Assembly (NCBI GenBank): GCA_028751875.1
Contig: CM054159.1
Span: 5,743,079-5,807,078 of the forward strand
Length of the DNA stretch: 64,000 nt
Direction of reading: 5' to 3'
Source: Rapana venosa
Taxonomy: Eukaryota > Mollusca > Gastropoda > Neogastropoda > Muricidae
Every line of letters starts with the position of its first letter. The stretch's first letter is position 1. A model generated the notes under the pieces. That model ran no database searches. It had not been told where the DNA came from and worked only from the letters and a program-made list of their open reading frames with translations. Of the stretch, positions 47,501-59,439 are shown piece by piece. Both the position numbers and the translations under genes were made by a program.

Positions 47501-49070
47501 TCCATACACACTAGCCAGCCACATGAAGGCAGTGACCATAATTGTTGTGGGGGAACCCCTGTGACGAAACTGTCAAAAGAACTAAAACCAGGCGATTAAT
47601 TTTCAAACCCCACAGCATTCTGAAAGATCAGTGTCAGATGAGCAAAGAGCAACCGTTTACTTGTAACATTGTAAGGGAATGTATTGACATAGGCAGCAAA
47701 AAGCTGTGTGCGTATGTATCCTTCTGTCTGCTCTCAGTATGTCATCTTTTATCGCTCCATAAGTGGAGAAAATGGGCATGAGCATTCCTACCTCCACTGT
47801 AGTCCTTGGTGGCCAAGCCTTTACAAGTACTCTGACATCATCTTGTCACTAGCTTTCCAAAAGGAAAGCTTGAATTTTCAAATTATGCCTTTTGCCTTTC
47901 CTCTTACTATGGCAAGGTGATGGAATTTTGTTACCTGCTATTCTCTTTAGCTGACAGTGACACAGCCTGAATGTGTCTCCAGTGACGAGCCCACTAGGAG
48001 AAGGAGTGAAACGGACTTTTGGCCAGAATGCTTGTTTGCTGTCAAGGATGACTTTAAAAGATGATTGTGAATATCTTTAAATGTTTGTGAAGTCTGAAGT
48101 GTATTGGGGAAAAAACAGCCCAACCTGAAGCCTACATTTACATTCCAGCTAAAACAACTTCAACAGTTTTTGGTTGGTTTTTTCTTTCTTCATTTTTCAA
48201 ACTGGTTGAAAAAGACTGTGAGATAAAGTTAGCAGTTTGTGAAGGTAGCTAAATTTCTAATAGGTTTAGGAAGGTAATATGTTGTCAGTGATTGTGTTGA
48301 AACTTCTCTTAGCTAAAATGCCATTTAGCCTTGGTGTGTTGTTGTTGTTGTTGTGGTGATTGTTGTTGTTGTTGTGGTGGTGGTGGTTGTTATTGTTGCA
48401 TTTTTACTTTAAACTTTTGTAGCACTTAATAATGACAGTAGATTTCTTAGCATGAAATTTGGTACTGCTTTGTCGTGGGGAGAGTGCATTGCCTCAGTGC
48501 AATGCCTGCCCCCTCCCTATCTTTTGTTTGTTGGTGATGTTGTTCTTGTTGTTGCTGTTGTTGTTGGGTTGTTTTTTTTTTTAATAATTCAGTTTAGGTT
48601 TTGGGGTTGTTGTTTTTTCTCCCTATTTTGACGTTTCTTTCTGCTTTGTTTTTTAATTCGATTTTTCTTAAACAGGTTTGAAAGGCAGACCTGTGCTATT
48701 TAAGTTGTGTCCATTCTTTTGTTTGGTAAGCATAGGATCCCCCCCCCCCCCACTTTACTTTTTTTTTAAACCTATTTTTCATTGCTTTCTTCCTGTGCAG
48801 CTGCTTGCTTTTTTTTTATGTAGAGTTTTTTTTTGTTCAGCTGGAGATGGGTGCTTTCAGTTTTACTTTTAGATGCTGTTAGTATTAACAGAAGTAGACT
48901 TAGTAGTAGCCTACCATGGATGTAGTAACGGGGTAGGTTTGCTTTGTGACACCACGACACACAGCTGGCAGTCGATGGGTTAAGCGTTACGAAGCTTTGA
49001 TCATTTTAAAGAGAACTTATACTTATACACACATGCACACACACACATGCATGCGCATGCATTCACGCAC
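44540..49070. other. Intergenic, no gene recognised
   Basis: Contains G17 (44729-44745), a reverse element D fragment (45262-45335), GTT-rich sequence (48340-48390), pyrimidine/purine runs and mostly unique AT-rich DNA. A translated stretch at 46574-46870 is rich in Phe/Ile/Leu only because the DNA is T-rich. Confidence 0.5.
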
Positions 49071-49075
49071 GCATG

Positions 49076-49102
49076 CACACACTCACACACAACACACACA
49101 CA

Positions 49103-49153
<51 letters not shown>
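49076..49153. repeat. (CA)n microsatellite
   Basis: CA repeat with a few interruptions. Confidence 0.95.
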
Positions 49154-49604
49154 ACAACCAACGATTCAATTCAATTCACCCTTGGAAAGACATCAAAAGC
49201 CTGTCATTACCACCCATAAGAGCATCATTTTGAATAGTTAATATTATCAGTAGCCACCAACCTTTACCTATTGAAGAGAAATGAGGGGTTGACCTTCTGG
49301 AACATGATAGAGGTGGGAAAGAATTTGTGGGTACAATTTTTTAATAATACTTTTTTGAATATAGAATAGGACAGAGAGAGAGAGGCAGGAGTTGGGGGAT
49401 GATGACGATTCACAGGGTACCATGTTAACTGTTATTGCACAGTCATGGAGTCATATTAACGACCTAAACCACTGGAATCTAATTAAATAACAAAGTTTGT
49501 GTCTCGATGTTTGCTTGTGTCTTTGTAGACAGTAGACTTGGTTTTATACCCTGTTTTTAATCTGGATATATATAGTTGCACAGTTTTAATCTGAGATTTA
49601 AAAC

Positions 49605-49690
49605 TTGAGGAGGTGACAGCCCTGATATGGCTTTTGTGGTCGGCGGGGCTGTTAACTATAGGATTGGATGGGATTGGATTGTTTCTTTGT
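49605..49690. mobile_element. Short retroelement tail fragment
   Basis: 'ggtgacagccctgatatggc' + 'ttttgtggtcggcggggct' also occurs at 13733-13775 with few differences. It resembles the 3' ends shared by SINEs and LINEs. Confidence 0.5.
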
Positions 49691-49699
49691 TTGTTTGTT

Positions 49700-51240
49700 G
49701 TTGGTTGTTGGGTTTTGTTTTTTATAATATATTATTAGATAATTTTCAGTGTCTTGTCTTTTTTTTTAAAGTGTACCTCATGATCATCTGTAAACATTTG
49801 TAAAAAAATGGCCTTGATTTGTAATTATATGCTTGTTTATATGCTTGTAAATTCAGTTGTTAGTAGAACTCTTTTTTTTAAATCAACATTCAACTTGTCG
49901 TTTAGTTAGTTAGTTATCTAGTTCCCAGTGATTCATGGATTCAATTTCAAATAACCAACCATCATCATCAGTATCATTTGGTTAGTTTGTTCGTTAGCTA
50001 GCTGTTACTGTTAGCTACCTAGTTGGTTGGTTACTTGGTTATTTTTTTTATAAATTTCATAATCAAGAAAAATACAGAATGTGTACACCCCTTTCATCTT
50101 GTAATGAGCCTTGAGGACTGTACAGTGTGATGATGCTATGGGGATTGGCTTCAGTTTGTACGTTGTAATGTTATCATGTCCTGTCAATAGCCAAGTTTGG
50201 GATGGACAGACACCTGCAGTGTTGACTAGGCAGTAGTCTTTATACAAAGACAGGTTTTGAAGTGCATGATAAGGAATTTTGTGATCTGTAGCATCAGTCA
50301 GTGAAGTAGGGTCCAATCAGATTGACATTAACAACATAAACAATATCAGTGGCAGCACCTTCACCAATATCAAAACCCATCATTTTTAATTGGCATCATC
50401 AAGTGTGGGCCAGTATTGGCATCAACAACATCAACAGAAGTGAGATAACAATGTAATGTCAGAAACACCTCTGAAACATTAATGTCATCACATAACAGAA
50501 GTATAAAACTAAAAACAACAAAACACCATTTATCAACTTAACTATCAACAGAAACGGCAGCCACAGCAAGAACAACAACTAGACATGATCACTGAGACCA
50601 TTCTTAAGAGTTGTGTGAAAGTTTTGTCACTTGTCATTTCATAAAGTAACCAGGAGACATGCCCAGTTCACGAGGCAGTGGTCATTATTGTCATTTATCG
50701 CTTTGTGGAGTCACCATTGGGTTACACTTACAGACAGACCATTAAAAATAGCAAGGGACATGACCATACCCCCAAACTTTAACCTCTTCCGTTCCAATGT
50801 GCCACAGACAGACAGTTAAAAATTAGCATGAAAAAGATCATTTAACTGGCCATAACTCTTCAGTGCCCAAAATGACACTTGCCATCATACTTCTGTGTGC
50901 CTTAACCTTTTCAGTGCCCAATTACGGCTTTTGTAGTCATGGCTGTGTCAGTGTGTGTCTCAACATATATATGTATAATGGGAAAAACTATCATCATCAA
51001 TGCAGGAATTTTCTTGACTCAGGTTTTAAAATCATAGTCTCCCAACATAAAATGTGATAACATTTCATGCTTGGTGTGAAGTACTGATAAATAGCAGGAT
51101 TCAATCTTGAGTCTCAAAAAAATGGTAAATTTTCCTTCCTCACCCCTATTATCATTCCACCTTTTACCCAAGGACCAAAGTCCTACTGGCAAATTGCCGT
51201 CAGTGAGGATTGGTGTGGAAGCAAATGACATATATGATAC
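49700..51240. other. Intergenic, no gene recognised
   Basis: Mostly unique sequence with a fragment reminiscent of element E near 50180-50250 ('cagacacctgcagtgttgac') and diverged 'cattcagtgcccaa' phrases. No conserved coding signal. Confidence 0.45.
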
Positions 51241-51245
51241 TAATA

Positions 51246-51420
51246 GAAGTCTTCCAAAACAAGTCCTCTATGGGCAGCAGGCTTTTAATGGACAATGAGA
51301 AGATGTCGTGGGTTTGAAAAACAAATTGAAGCTTCAAAGCCATTCAAAACACACACAAAAGTTAATTTGAGTAGTAATAAGTTGGAGTTGACAATTCCAG
51401 TGATGCTTCTGTGGGTTTTT
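51246..51420 (+). mobile_element. Possible decayed LINE fragment
   Basis: 'SLPKQVLYGQ', then after a frame change 'CRGFEKQIEASKPFKTH', recalls the 'RLPKQLLYGEL..GxR..GGxxKRFKD' segment of LINE C-termini. Stops and a frameshift are present. The assignment is tentative. Confidence 0.4.
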
Positions 51421-52513
51421 TGGGGTGTGTGTGTGCATGGTTGTCCATGGTTTTGTTATACCGTTTTCTTATCAGTCCCTGATATATTATTTGCGATAAG
51501 GATGTCATTTGTAAAGCTGCCTTCTCTGTCATGAAATAGCTGCCTTCTGTTGTAAAATATCTGAAACCAAGTAGACTTTGCTTTATTCCACCCATTAAGT
51601 CATATGGTCATGTCTCCTGCTGGTACGTTAGTTACACCTCGGTTTAGCTAACAAACAAATCATATATACTGTGAGACAACTTTGTGTGTGTGTCTTTTTA
51701 TTTTGGGGTTGTTGTTTTTTGTTGTTGGGGATTTTTTTTAGGTTGTTATGCTCATTTTGAATACAGAATGGTGAAATATATGTTGTAATGAAGGTGATGT
51801 TTGTTATATGTTAGGTCCTCTTTGATTATTTGAAAATAATTTTTATGTTTGGCCATGGTTGCTTGCTGAGATAATATGGGGATAGAAATTGGCAGAAAAC
51901 TGTTATTAAGCAAATATACACCATTATAAATGCATCTCAGCACATTTGCCTGTAACAGGAGAAGAAGAAAAAAAATCTAGCATGGGATGAACAAACAGCT
52001 GATAGAAAATACTTGAAAACAAAACAAGAGGCAGTTTGTTTGTTTTGGTCCCATTGGTTAGGTTACCTGTAGGTTTGAGTCATGAAAGCTATAGTGAGTT
52101 TTCTTTTGAAAAGGTGTGCAAAGAGAAAATGTGGAGGAGATGAATGATGGGTCAGAGAATGTGTTGTAATATTGTTTGTGAACTTGTGTGTTTGTGTGTG
52201 TGTGTGTGTGTGTGCGTGTGTGTGCTTGCGTGTGTGTATTGTGAATATTTTGAGTTAGTGTCCAAGTAGCAGTCAGCTTTTCTCATGCATACTTTGAGTT
52301 GTAGTAACTTCATCAAAGGTGCTCATGGTTGATTCTTTCTTCAAGAAATGTTTTCAAAGAAAACGTTACATTCATAGGCTTGGGTTTTCAAGATTTCATG
52401 TTTGTGTAATTGTGGGAGAATCATGTATATACACATAACCCAGGTTCATGATAAAATTTCGAGCAATCATTCAAGTGATCAATCAGTGTTGTTGTGTATT
52501 GTTGATCTTGCAG
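51421..52513. other. Intergenic or 5' region of STRAD, no exon recognised
   Basis: Unique AT-rich sequence with a GT tract at 52190-52235. No promoter element could be assigned. Confidence 0.45.
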
Positions 52514-52594
52514 CACTGTGCGTGTTCAAAATCTCACATTTCGGAATCTCCGCCTGCCCACAAGCCCTGTGATCGCAATGCAGCGTCCTGCCCG
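52514..52594 (+). CDS. Candidate upstream exon of STRAD
   Basis: After ttgatcttgcag the sequence is open: 'HCACSKSHISESPPAHKPCD' + 'RNAASCP', ending at ccg|gtaggt in phase 0, which joins the next STRAD exon in frame. A second donor at 52717 would extend the open stretch ('..STAQKRRGSNISSF') but leaves phase 2, which does not fit the exon at 54814. An ATG at 52448 lies in the same frame, so this could instead be a first coding exon. No family match confirms it, because STRAD N-termini vary. Confidence 0.4.
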
Positions 52595-52867
52595 GTAGGT
52601 GGCGTTGGATGTGGATGCCGCAGTGTGCAGACTGGCAGCTTTTCAAGCACAGCAGCAGAATCAGAAAACAAATCAACAGCGCAGAAGCGCAGAGGATCAA
52701 ATATATCCAGTTTCATGTAAGACAGATTGAGTTTTCTGAGCGTTCAGGCTTCTTTGATTTTAAATGAGTAGCTTTGTCAAAATAAAAAAAAGTAGTGTTG
52801 ATTTCTGTGTAGATAGTTCTGGATTGCTGCCCTTGAACTGCTGCGTCTGCTGACTTGAGAAATTGTG

Positions 52868-52914
52868 AGTGTGTGCGTGTGTGTGTGTGCGTGTGTGGTG
52901 TGTGTTGCGTGTGT

Positions 52915-52947
<33 letters not shown>
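52868..52947. repeat. (GT)n microsatellite
   Basis: GT run with GTGTGC and GTGGTG variants. Confidence 0.9.
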
Positions 52948-52950
<3 letters not shown>

Positions 52951-53464
52951 AGAATTTTGATTTTTTTCATTTGGAAGTAATAGTTTTATTCTTATTGTAA
53001 ATTTCTGTTTGTCATCAGTCTTCTTCATGGAAGTGTGTTTCAATGCAGTCTTTACAGATGCAGTTATGATGAGGGTGATCAGTGTGTCATGAATATTAGT
53101 GTAATGTGTAAAATAGAATGGTCATGATGAACTTGATCAATGTGACCTGTTGTGAAGTATTGCATTATGTTGTATTACTATATTGTTTTGTATACAGCTT
53201 ACAATCATGGCAGATTTCTCTTTTCATCTCTACAGATGTGAGAGTGTCTTTTTTTTATTTAACAGAATTTTGCCAAGGACAACTTGCTTGCTGCCTTAGT
53301 TTTGTTTATATTATTATTGTTGTTTGTTTTACATATATTTGGGAAATGTATGTTGAAAACTGGAGCTTGGTTTGTGTGGGGTGGGGGTGGGGGGGGAGCT
53401 TGGTTTATTGTCTAATCTGAAAGGTCAACATCAAGATCAGATTCCATGGTAGGGGGAGGGACAG

Positions 53465-53735
53465 GAAAACCTTCTGGCTAGAGCATAGAGCTTATGATAT
53501 GACAGTCTGGGTTTGGGCCACCACTGAGGCTCTTATTTGAGAGGGGATTTTTTTTCCTTTGGAGTTAACATCAGTACCGACTCCACTCTCCCCAAAAGTC
53601 CTTCGGATAAGACTATAAGCCAAAGTTTCATGTGCGAACACATGCAAAACATCTTGCACACATGTTAAAACCGGCTCCGCCTTTTGAAAGAGTAGGCTGT
53701 TGTGTACCAGTAGGAACGGATGACAGAATTTTAAA
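53465..53735 (+). mobile_element. SINE family A copy
   Basis: A decayed head ('cagtctgggtttgggccacc') is followed by 'ggagttaacatcagtaccga', 'ggataagactataagccaaa' and 'gagtaggctgttgtgtacca'. The tail is missing; SINE B begins 60 bp further on. Confidence 0.8.
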
Positions 53736-53794
53736 AGAACAAACTACATGTACTTCAGTATTGTGTTCAGACATCATCCCTTAAAGTCAGAATG

Positions 53795-53932
53795 GTGGAT
53801 CGGTGGTCTAGAGGTAACGCGCCTGTCTAGAAAGCGAAAAGTCCAGGTCTGAAGTGTGCGGCGGTTCGTACCCCGTTTGGACCGGAAACTTTTCCCCCAT
53901 CCATTAGACCATGAGTGGTGGTCTGGGCACTA

Positions 53933-53963
<31 letters not shown>

Positions 53964-54285
53964 CGTGTGTTACATGTAATTATTTAGCGCACGTAAAAGA
54001 ACCCACGGAAACAAGAGAGTTGTCCCTGGCAAAATTCTTAGAAAAAAGCCACTCTGATAGGGAAACAAATACAGTTGCAGACAGGGAAAAAAAAAAAAAA
54101 TTGGGTGGCGCAGCGCTTGTGGCGACACGTTCTCCCGCTCTCCCCGGGGAGAGCAGCCCGAATTTCACGGAGAGGAATCTGCCGTGACTTAAAGTGGTAT
54201 GAAATGAAATCTGAGCGCTTTGATTTGTTGCTTTACAAGATTCAGCGCTATATAAATTCCATACATTATTATTAGTAGTAGTAGT
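53795..54285 (+). mobile_element. SINE family B, full-length copy
   Basis: The tRNA-like head is 'ggatcggtggtctagaggta' (A box) and 'gcggttcgtaccccg' (B box). The core has 'gatgagacgataaaccgagg', 'gcgcacgtaaaagaaccca', 'gctctccccggggagagc' and 'tgacttaaagtggtatgaa'. The tail is 'cagcgctatataaattccat' and a TTA/TAG repeat. The core is of the conserved-domain type seen in invertebrate SINE superfamilies. Confidence 0.85.
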
Positions 54286-54299
54286 AGTATTAATTTGAC

Positions 54300-54395
54300 T
54301 GCTTTAATGGTAGGTAAAAACAGTGGCATACGCAAAATCTTACCTTTGGTAAACCTTGGAGATGTCGCCAAGGAACCCCCCCCCAAAAAAAACCC
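54300..54395 (+). mobile_element. Element D fragment
   Basis: 'gcatacgcaaaatcttacct' + 'ttggtaaacc' follows SINE B directly. Confidence 0.5.
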
Positions 54396-54639
54396 ACAAA
54401 AAACACCCCAGCAACAACAACAACCCCAAAAACAAAATGAAAAATCAAAAGATTTCATTGTCCTTTTAAAATGAAGTGGGAAAAAAAAATCACCTTCAGA
54501 CAGGAATCAAACTCACTCACAACCTTTTGTGCTCTCTAGTGCAGGTGTATTTCTGCTAGGTCATAACATCGGTGTCACACTTTGTGTGTGCAACTCATGA
54601 AACTTGTATTATTTTTATTATTCTTAAAAAATTTATTCT

Positions 54640-54715
54640 TTTATATCAAGGATATTGGAATAAGCACTCATGTGCTTTTTTACGTCCAGTCCCCCGTGTG
54701 TATGGTATGCATTGT
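54640..54715 (-). mobile_element. SINE family A, 3' end only
   Basis: 'aaggatattggaataagcac' and 'cgtccagtcccccgtgtgta' match the 3' part of family A in reverse orientation. Confidence 0.75.
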
Positions 54716-54813
54716 GTGTGAGGAGACACATGGGATGTGTCCATGTCAGAGTTGATGAATGTGTATATATTATTATATATGTATGGTGGTGTGGCTGGTG
54801 ACCACAGTCTCAG

Positions 54814-54919
54814 TGCAAGGTGACGGTGACGATGAGCGCTGATGGGTCATCGGGCACTGAGGTGATCAAGATGCAGTTCGACATGGTGGCCTCGGCCTAC
54901 AGCCTCCATGCAGTCGTAG
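54814..54919 (+). CDS. STRADA: STRAD exon, N-terminal to the glycine loop
   Basis: It encodes 'CKVTVTMSADGSSGTEVIKM', 'QFDMVASAYSLHAVVG'. The end aligns with 'CYELLTVIG' of STRADA. Two nested acceptors (cag at 54807 and 54813) both keep the frame. The donor is gta g|gtaagt, phase 1. Confidence 0.85.
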
Positions 54920-55014
54920 GTAAGTAAGTAATGCTCTGACTGTCTGTTTGTTTTCCCTGCTGACATCTGTCAAAGAAATTTGGGTATTGGGTCTCTGTGT
55001 CTGTTTGCTTCTCT

Positions 55015-55158
55015 GTGTGTGTGTTTGCCTCTGTGTGTGTGTGTGTGTGTGTATCTGTGTCTGTGTCTGTGTTTGCCTCTGTGTGTGTGTATCTGTGTCT
55101 GTTTGCTTCTCTGTGTCTGTTTGCCTCTGCGTGTGTGTGTGTGTGTGTGTGTGTTTCC

Positions 55159-55231
<73 letters not shown>

Positions 55232-55255
55232 TGTGTGTGTGTGTGTGTGTGTGTG
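55015..55255. repeat. (GT)n-rich microsatellite block
   Basis: GT runs are interrupted by 'ttgcctct' and 'ctgtttgc' phrases, beginning about 95 bp after the donor of the preceding exon. Open frames on both strands here are artefacts. Confidence 0.95.
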
Positions 55256-55542
55256 GCATTTCTGTGTGTGTGTGTGTTTGCTTGTGCGACCACAGCCTCT
55301 GTACGGTCAAGGTAATGCTGCAACATTTTCTGTTGGGGGGGTATACTCTGCTGTTATTGCTCAAGGAGTTTCATCTTTTGTTTTATTTGCTATCTATTTT
55401 GTATTGCTCTATCCATTGTGTTAGCTGGTAGCTATGACCACAGTGAATTCTGACATGTATATTTTGGTTGCACTTCTATTCTCCATCTTCCTTCTCCTCT
55501 TCCACCTTTCCTCTCCTCTCCTCTCCTCTCCCTCTCCTCTCC

Positions 55543-55590
<48 letters not shown>

Positions 55591-55894
55591 CCCCCCACCC
55601 CTCACCACTCTCCTTTGGATGAAGAGTAGATGTGTAGGGGGTGGGGGCAAACACATGCAGAGCATCTTGCCTCTATTAAAACCCTGACCTTTTGGGGGGA
55701 AAGGGGTCAGGTTTGGGTGTTTTGGGGGTTGTTTTTTTGGTGGTGTTTTTTGGTGTGTTTTTTTTGGGGGGTGTAAACCCCTGACCTTTCATAGAAGAGT
55801 ATGAAGCTCTGTGATAAGCCACATAGATGATGGAAACGTACTCAGCATGCAACCTCTTACAGGATTTGGCTCTGTTGAGATTCAACTTACTCAT

Positions 55895-56285
55895 TACGGG
55901 GGATGGGATAGCCTAGTGGTCAGAACATTGCGCTCGCAATCTGACGACCCAGGTTCGATTCCCGTTCAAGGGGATATTTTCCCCTGGAGTTAACATCAGT
56001 GCAGACTCCACTCTCCCCAAAAGTCCGGATGAGACTATAAACCAAGGCCCCTTTTGTAAACGCACGCAGAACATCTTGCGCACACGTTAAATCCTGTTCC
56101 GCTTTTCGAGGAGTAGGCCATTGTGTGCCGGTGGGAACAGATGACAGAATTTACAAAACTGCATACACACGGGGACTGGATGTTTACAAAACTGCATACA
56201 CACGGGGACTGGATGTAAAAAAGCACATAAGTGCTTATTCCATTATCCTCGATATAAAAGAATAAAATAAATATAAATTAAAATA
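55895..56285 (+). mobile_element. SINE family A, reference full-length copy
   Basis: The tRNA-like head is 'gggatagcctagtggtcaga' (A box) and 'cccaggttcgattcccgttc' (B box). The body is 'ggagttaacatcagtgcaga', 'gatgagactataaaccaagg', 'acgcacgcagaacatcttgc' and 'gtaggccattgtgtgccgg'. 'tacaaaactgcatacacacg' is duplicated just before the ATAAA-rich tail. The element ends 70 bp before the next STRAD exon. Confidence 0.9.
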
Positions 56286-56353
56286 AAATACCCCGTCAGA
56301 AAAAAAAAGTGAAGTACATTGCCTCAGTGCCTTCTGCGTGATTGGTTGAGCAG

Positions 56354-56472
56354 GTCACGGTCACCGTGGGGCAGCCACCATCCACATGGCCACCCACACC
56401 CCTTCGGCCACTCAGGTGGCCGTCAAAAGGATCAACCTGGAGCATTGGGACCAGGAGTTCACTTATATACAG
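56354..56472 (+). CDS. STRADA: STRAD exon, glycine loop and VAVK
   Basis: It encodes 'GHGHRGAATIHMATHTPSAT' + 'QVAVKRINLEHWDQEFTYIQ', aligned with '[30 protein letters not shown]'. The ATP-site lysine is kept here, while human STRADA has Arg. The acceptor is ggttgagcag and the donor ata cag|gtgaga, phase 0. Confidence 0.93.
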
Positions 56473-56531
56473 GTGAGAGGCTGTTCTCACCTGGCGTGGG
56501 CAGTACATGTGCGAACTTAGTGAAATGGTAT

Positions 56532-57030
56532 TAATAATAATAATAATAATAATGTATGGAATTTATATAGCGCTGAATCTTGTAAAGCAACAAATCAAAG
56601 CGCTCAGATTTTATTTCATACCACTTTAAGTCACGGCAGATTTCTCCCCGTGAAATTCGGGCTGCTCTCCCCCGGGGAGAGCGGGAGAACGCGTCGCCAC
56701 TTAGCGCTGCGCCACCCTTTCACCCTTTTTTTTTTTTTCTGCAGCTGTACTTGTTTCCCCATCAGAGTGGCCCCCTTCCAAGAATCCCGCCAGGGACAAC
56801 CCTCCCGTTGCCGTGGGTTTTTTTACGTGCGCTAAATAATTACGTGTAACACACGGGACCTCGGTCCATCGTCTCATCCGAAAGACCAGCGCCCAGACCA
56901 CCACTCACGGTCTAATGGATGGGGGAAAAATTTCCGGTCCAAACGGGGTACGAACCGCCGCACACTTCAGACACGGACTCTTCGCTTTCTAGACAGGCGC
57001 GTCACCTCTAGACCACCGATCCACTGATAA
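56532..57030 (-). mobile_element. SINE family B, full-length reverse copy
   Basis: Begins with an AAT/ATA-repeat tail and 'ttatatagcgctgaatct', and contains 'gctctcccccggggagagc'. It ends with the complement of the head ('cctctagaccaccgatcca'). High similarity to the 53795 copy suggests recent activity. Confidence 0.88.
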
Positions 57031-57229
57031 GTAGAGCTAAGAGTGAGCAGGAGGCCACGCCCTATCTGACGTCACGGTGAACTGCTTGGTGATGATCTTG
57101 TCCCAACAATTATTATGGTACGACCATGTCATCAAAAATTGCCTTCTGAAAGAAGTATCCATTCTTTTTGGAGGTCACCTCCAAACGTTTTCCTGGGAAA
57201 CTTTTTTCTTCTTTTTTTTGTGTGTTGAT

Positions 57230-57595
57230 CGATGAACAATGATAATGAGGATGACGCAATGCTGCTGCTGTGGAAGTGCATATGCTTTGAGACTGCTTGA
57301 CAGGGTTGTACTCCACGCTTAATATCATAATATATCCCGGCGTCAACCGGGCCCGAGAGATACAGACATACACCTCCAGTGCTGGTCAGGTAATTTTAGC
57401 AACACTCTTAAAATCGCTTCTGTAAAGTGGATGAAGCTCGACTGTGTGGTCCCAGTCTTCCCACTGAGCCCACAGCACACTCACTCTGGGTAGGAGCCGG
57501 CCGGAGTCCGGAAAAATCCCTGTGACTCTTGTGGGATTCGAACCCGCGACCTTCCAGTCCGAAATCCAAGGCGCTAACCATGGCGGTTGGGTTTT
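57230..57595 (-). mobile_element. Element E copy, head-proximal part
   Basis: It includes 'gcttgacagggttgtactcc', 'cccggcgtcaaccgggcccg' and the complement of the tRNA-like head ('gggattcgaacccgcgacct'). Confidence 0.85.
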
Positions 57596-57599
57596 TTTT

Positions 57600-58605
57600 C
57601 CGGGAAACTTGCCTTTAATTAGAAAAAAATGGTGAATTTATTTTCTTAGAAAGATATCTCTGTACCGTGCGCTATTAATAGTCATTATTTTCAATGTTCT
57701 ACTTATTGCTTTCTTGTGTACAACATTTCGTTATTTTCAAGTCTACAGTTATTACTTTTTGGTATGTTTCATTATTTTTCAAATTTGTAGTTGTTGCTTT
57801 TCTCATACCTCGGATGTTGTCTTTAAATCCATGTTGAAAGACAATATTAAAATTCATAATTTTGACCAATCTGGCCTTTAGAGAAAAAGCGATTTTCAAA
57901 ACGAAAATATGACCACACTTTCATCACAGAAACATGGCTTCCAAAACAAACACATGATAACAGACACTAAACATGTATTCATACCGCATAAATAATACAT
58001 ACATACCTATTTAACACACACACACATACACACATACACACACAACGCCGCAAGCACACATCCACACACAATCACACAACACACACACACAACAAACAAC
58101 ACAGGGTTTTTCCTATCGCTTTTTTTTCTTAGATAGATGACTTGATGAAAAAAAAGCAAACACGTACAATGTACCATCTGAAAAAAAAAGTGTTGACTTT
58201 GCATACATCACGCACCGCACACCACCACATCACCACACACACACACACCAGGCCGCACACATAACAGACACACACATAACACCACCCGCACACATTTGGA
58301 GTGTATTGAATTGTAGTGTGGTGTAGTGTAGTGTTGTGTTGTGTAGTGTTGTGTTGTGTATGTGTGGGGGTTGGTGTGTGTGTGGTGTTGTGTAATGTAG
58401 TGTAGTGTGTGTGTGGAGTGGATGGTCGTGTGGTGTGAGTGGGTGTGGTGTGTTTTGGTTGTGTGTGTTGTAGTGAGTGTATGTGATGAGTGTAGTATAA
58501 TGTAGTGTAGTGAAGTGTAGTGCTGTGTAGTGTGGAGTAGTGTAGTGCTGTGTAGTGTGGAGTAGTTTAGTGTTGTGTGTGTTGTGTAGTGTAGTGTTGG
58601 GTTGT
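57600..58605. other. STRAD intron, CA and TAGTG repeats
   Basis: AT-rich sequence, then CA-rich DNA (58015-58290), then a 'gtgtagtgtagtgttgtg' pentamer-like array (58315-58605). No exon recognised. Confidence 0.7.
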
Positions 58606-58609
58606 GTAC

Positions 58610-58990
58610 ACTACTGTCAGTCATGGCAGATTTCTCTGCATGAAATTCGGACTGCTGTCTTAGGGGAGAGCGCATTGCCACAAGAATAGCACTACACAAT
58701 AATGATCATTATCTTCTTTTTTTTCTCTCTGTGTATGTGTATTTGTTTTCTTATGAGTGTAGCTTTTTTTTCCACCACCACCACCACCCCCCAAAAAAAA
58801 TGCCAGGGACAACTATGGGTTTTTTTAATGTGTGCTAAATATGTTTTGCACATGAGACCTTGGCTTATTGTCTTATCCGAAAGACTAGGACTTAGACTAG
58901 CACTCAGGGTCTAGTGGATGCTGGAAAAGCTGGAGTGCAAATGGAAGTTGAACGCATGCATAACTTGTCCTTTTTTAGATAGACCTGTAC
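58610..58990 (-). mobile_element. SINE family B copy, diverged
   Basis: 'agtcatggcagatttctctg', 'cttaggggagagcgcattgc', 'tgccagggacaac' and 'cttatccgaaagactagga' align with family B in reverse. The head end is decayed. Confidence 0.75.
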
Positions 58991-59281
58991 ATTACCTCTA
59001 AAACCACCTATCCACCTGGTGTGCCAGTTCTACTCTGTGCAGGTGAGAACAGTGCCACCTTTTTACTGTGAATTTCAGACACATTTGAGAGGGTACCTTT
59101 GGTTTCTGTGGTGAGGCGTCTGCTGTAGGAATTTCTTCTATCAAGGGTTGCGCGTAAGATAGTTGACATGCAGTGATGCCATTTTGTGGGGGACGTGGAG
59201 CTGAACATCTGACCTTGAGAAAAAGTTTTTGTTTCTTAACCAAGCTGTTTAGAATCTGCTCTCCTTGATATGAGGAGTGTG

Positions 59282-59294
59282 GTGTGTGTGTGTG

Positions 59295-59338
<44 letters not shown>

Positions 59339-59345
59339 TGTGTGT
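59282..59345. repeat. (GT)n microsatellite
   Basis: GT run with three G-slips. Confidence 0.95.
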
Positions 59346-59439
59346 TGTGCTAGTGGAAGTGATTTTCATGAGTTTTCCTTCTTCATTCATATGTTGTAAT
59401 CTTCTTCTTTCTTCTATCATTCCTGGACTTGAGCTCCAA

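Noticed and set aside
52595..52716. Extension of the candidate first STRAD exon to a donor at 52717
   Set aside because: The open frame continues, but its phase (2) does not match the next identified exon; kept only as an alternative in the feature text.
55905..55975. Possible tRNA gene (clear A and B boxes)
   Set aside because: It is the head of a SINE with the standard family A body and tail, and I could not fold a full cloverleaf; the same applies at 11910, 20000, 53800 and 61490.
57113..57373. Minus-strand 86-codon frame near STRAD
   Set aside because: It runs across element E and intron sequence; no conserved residues.
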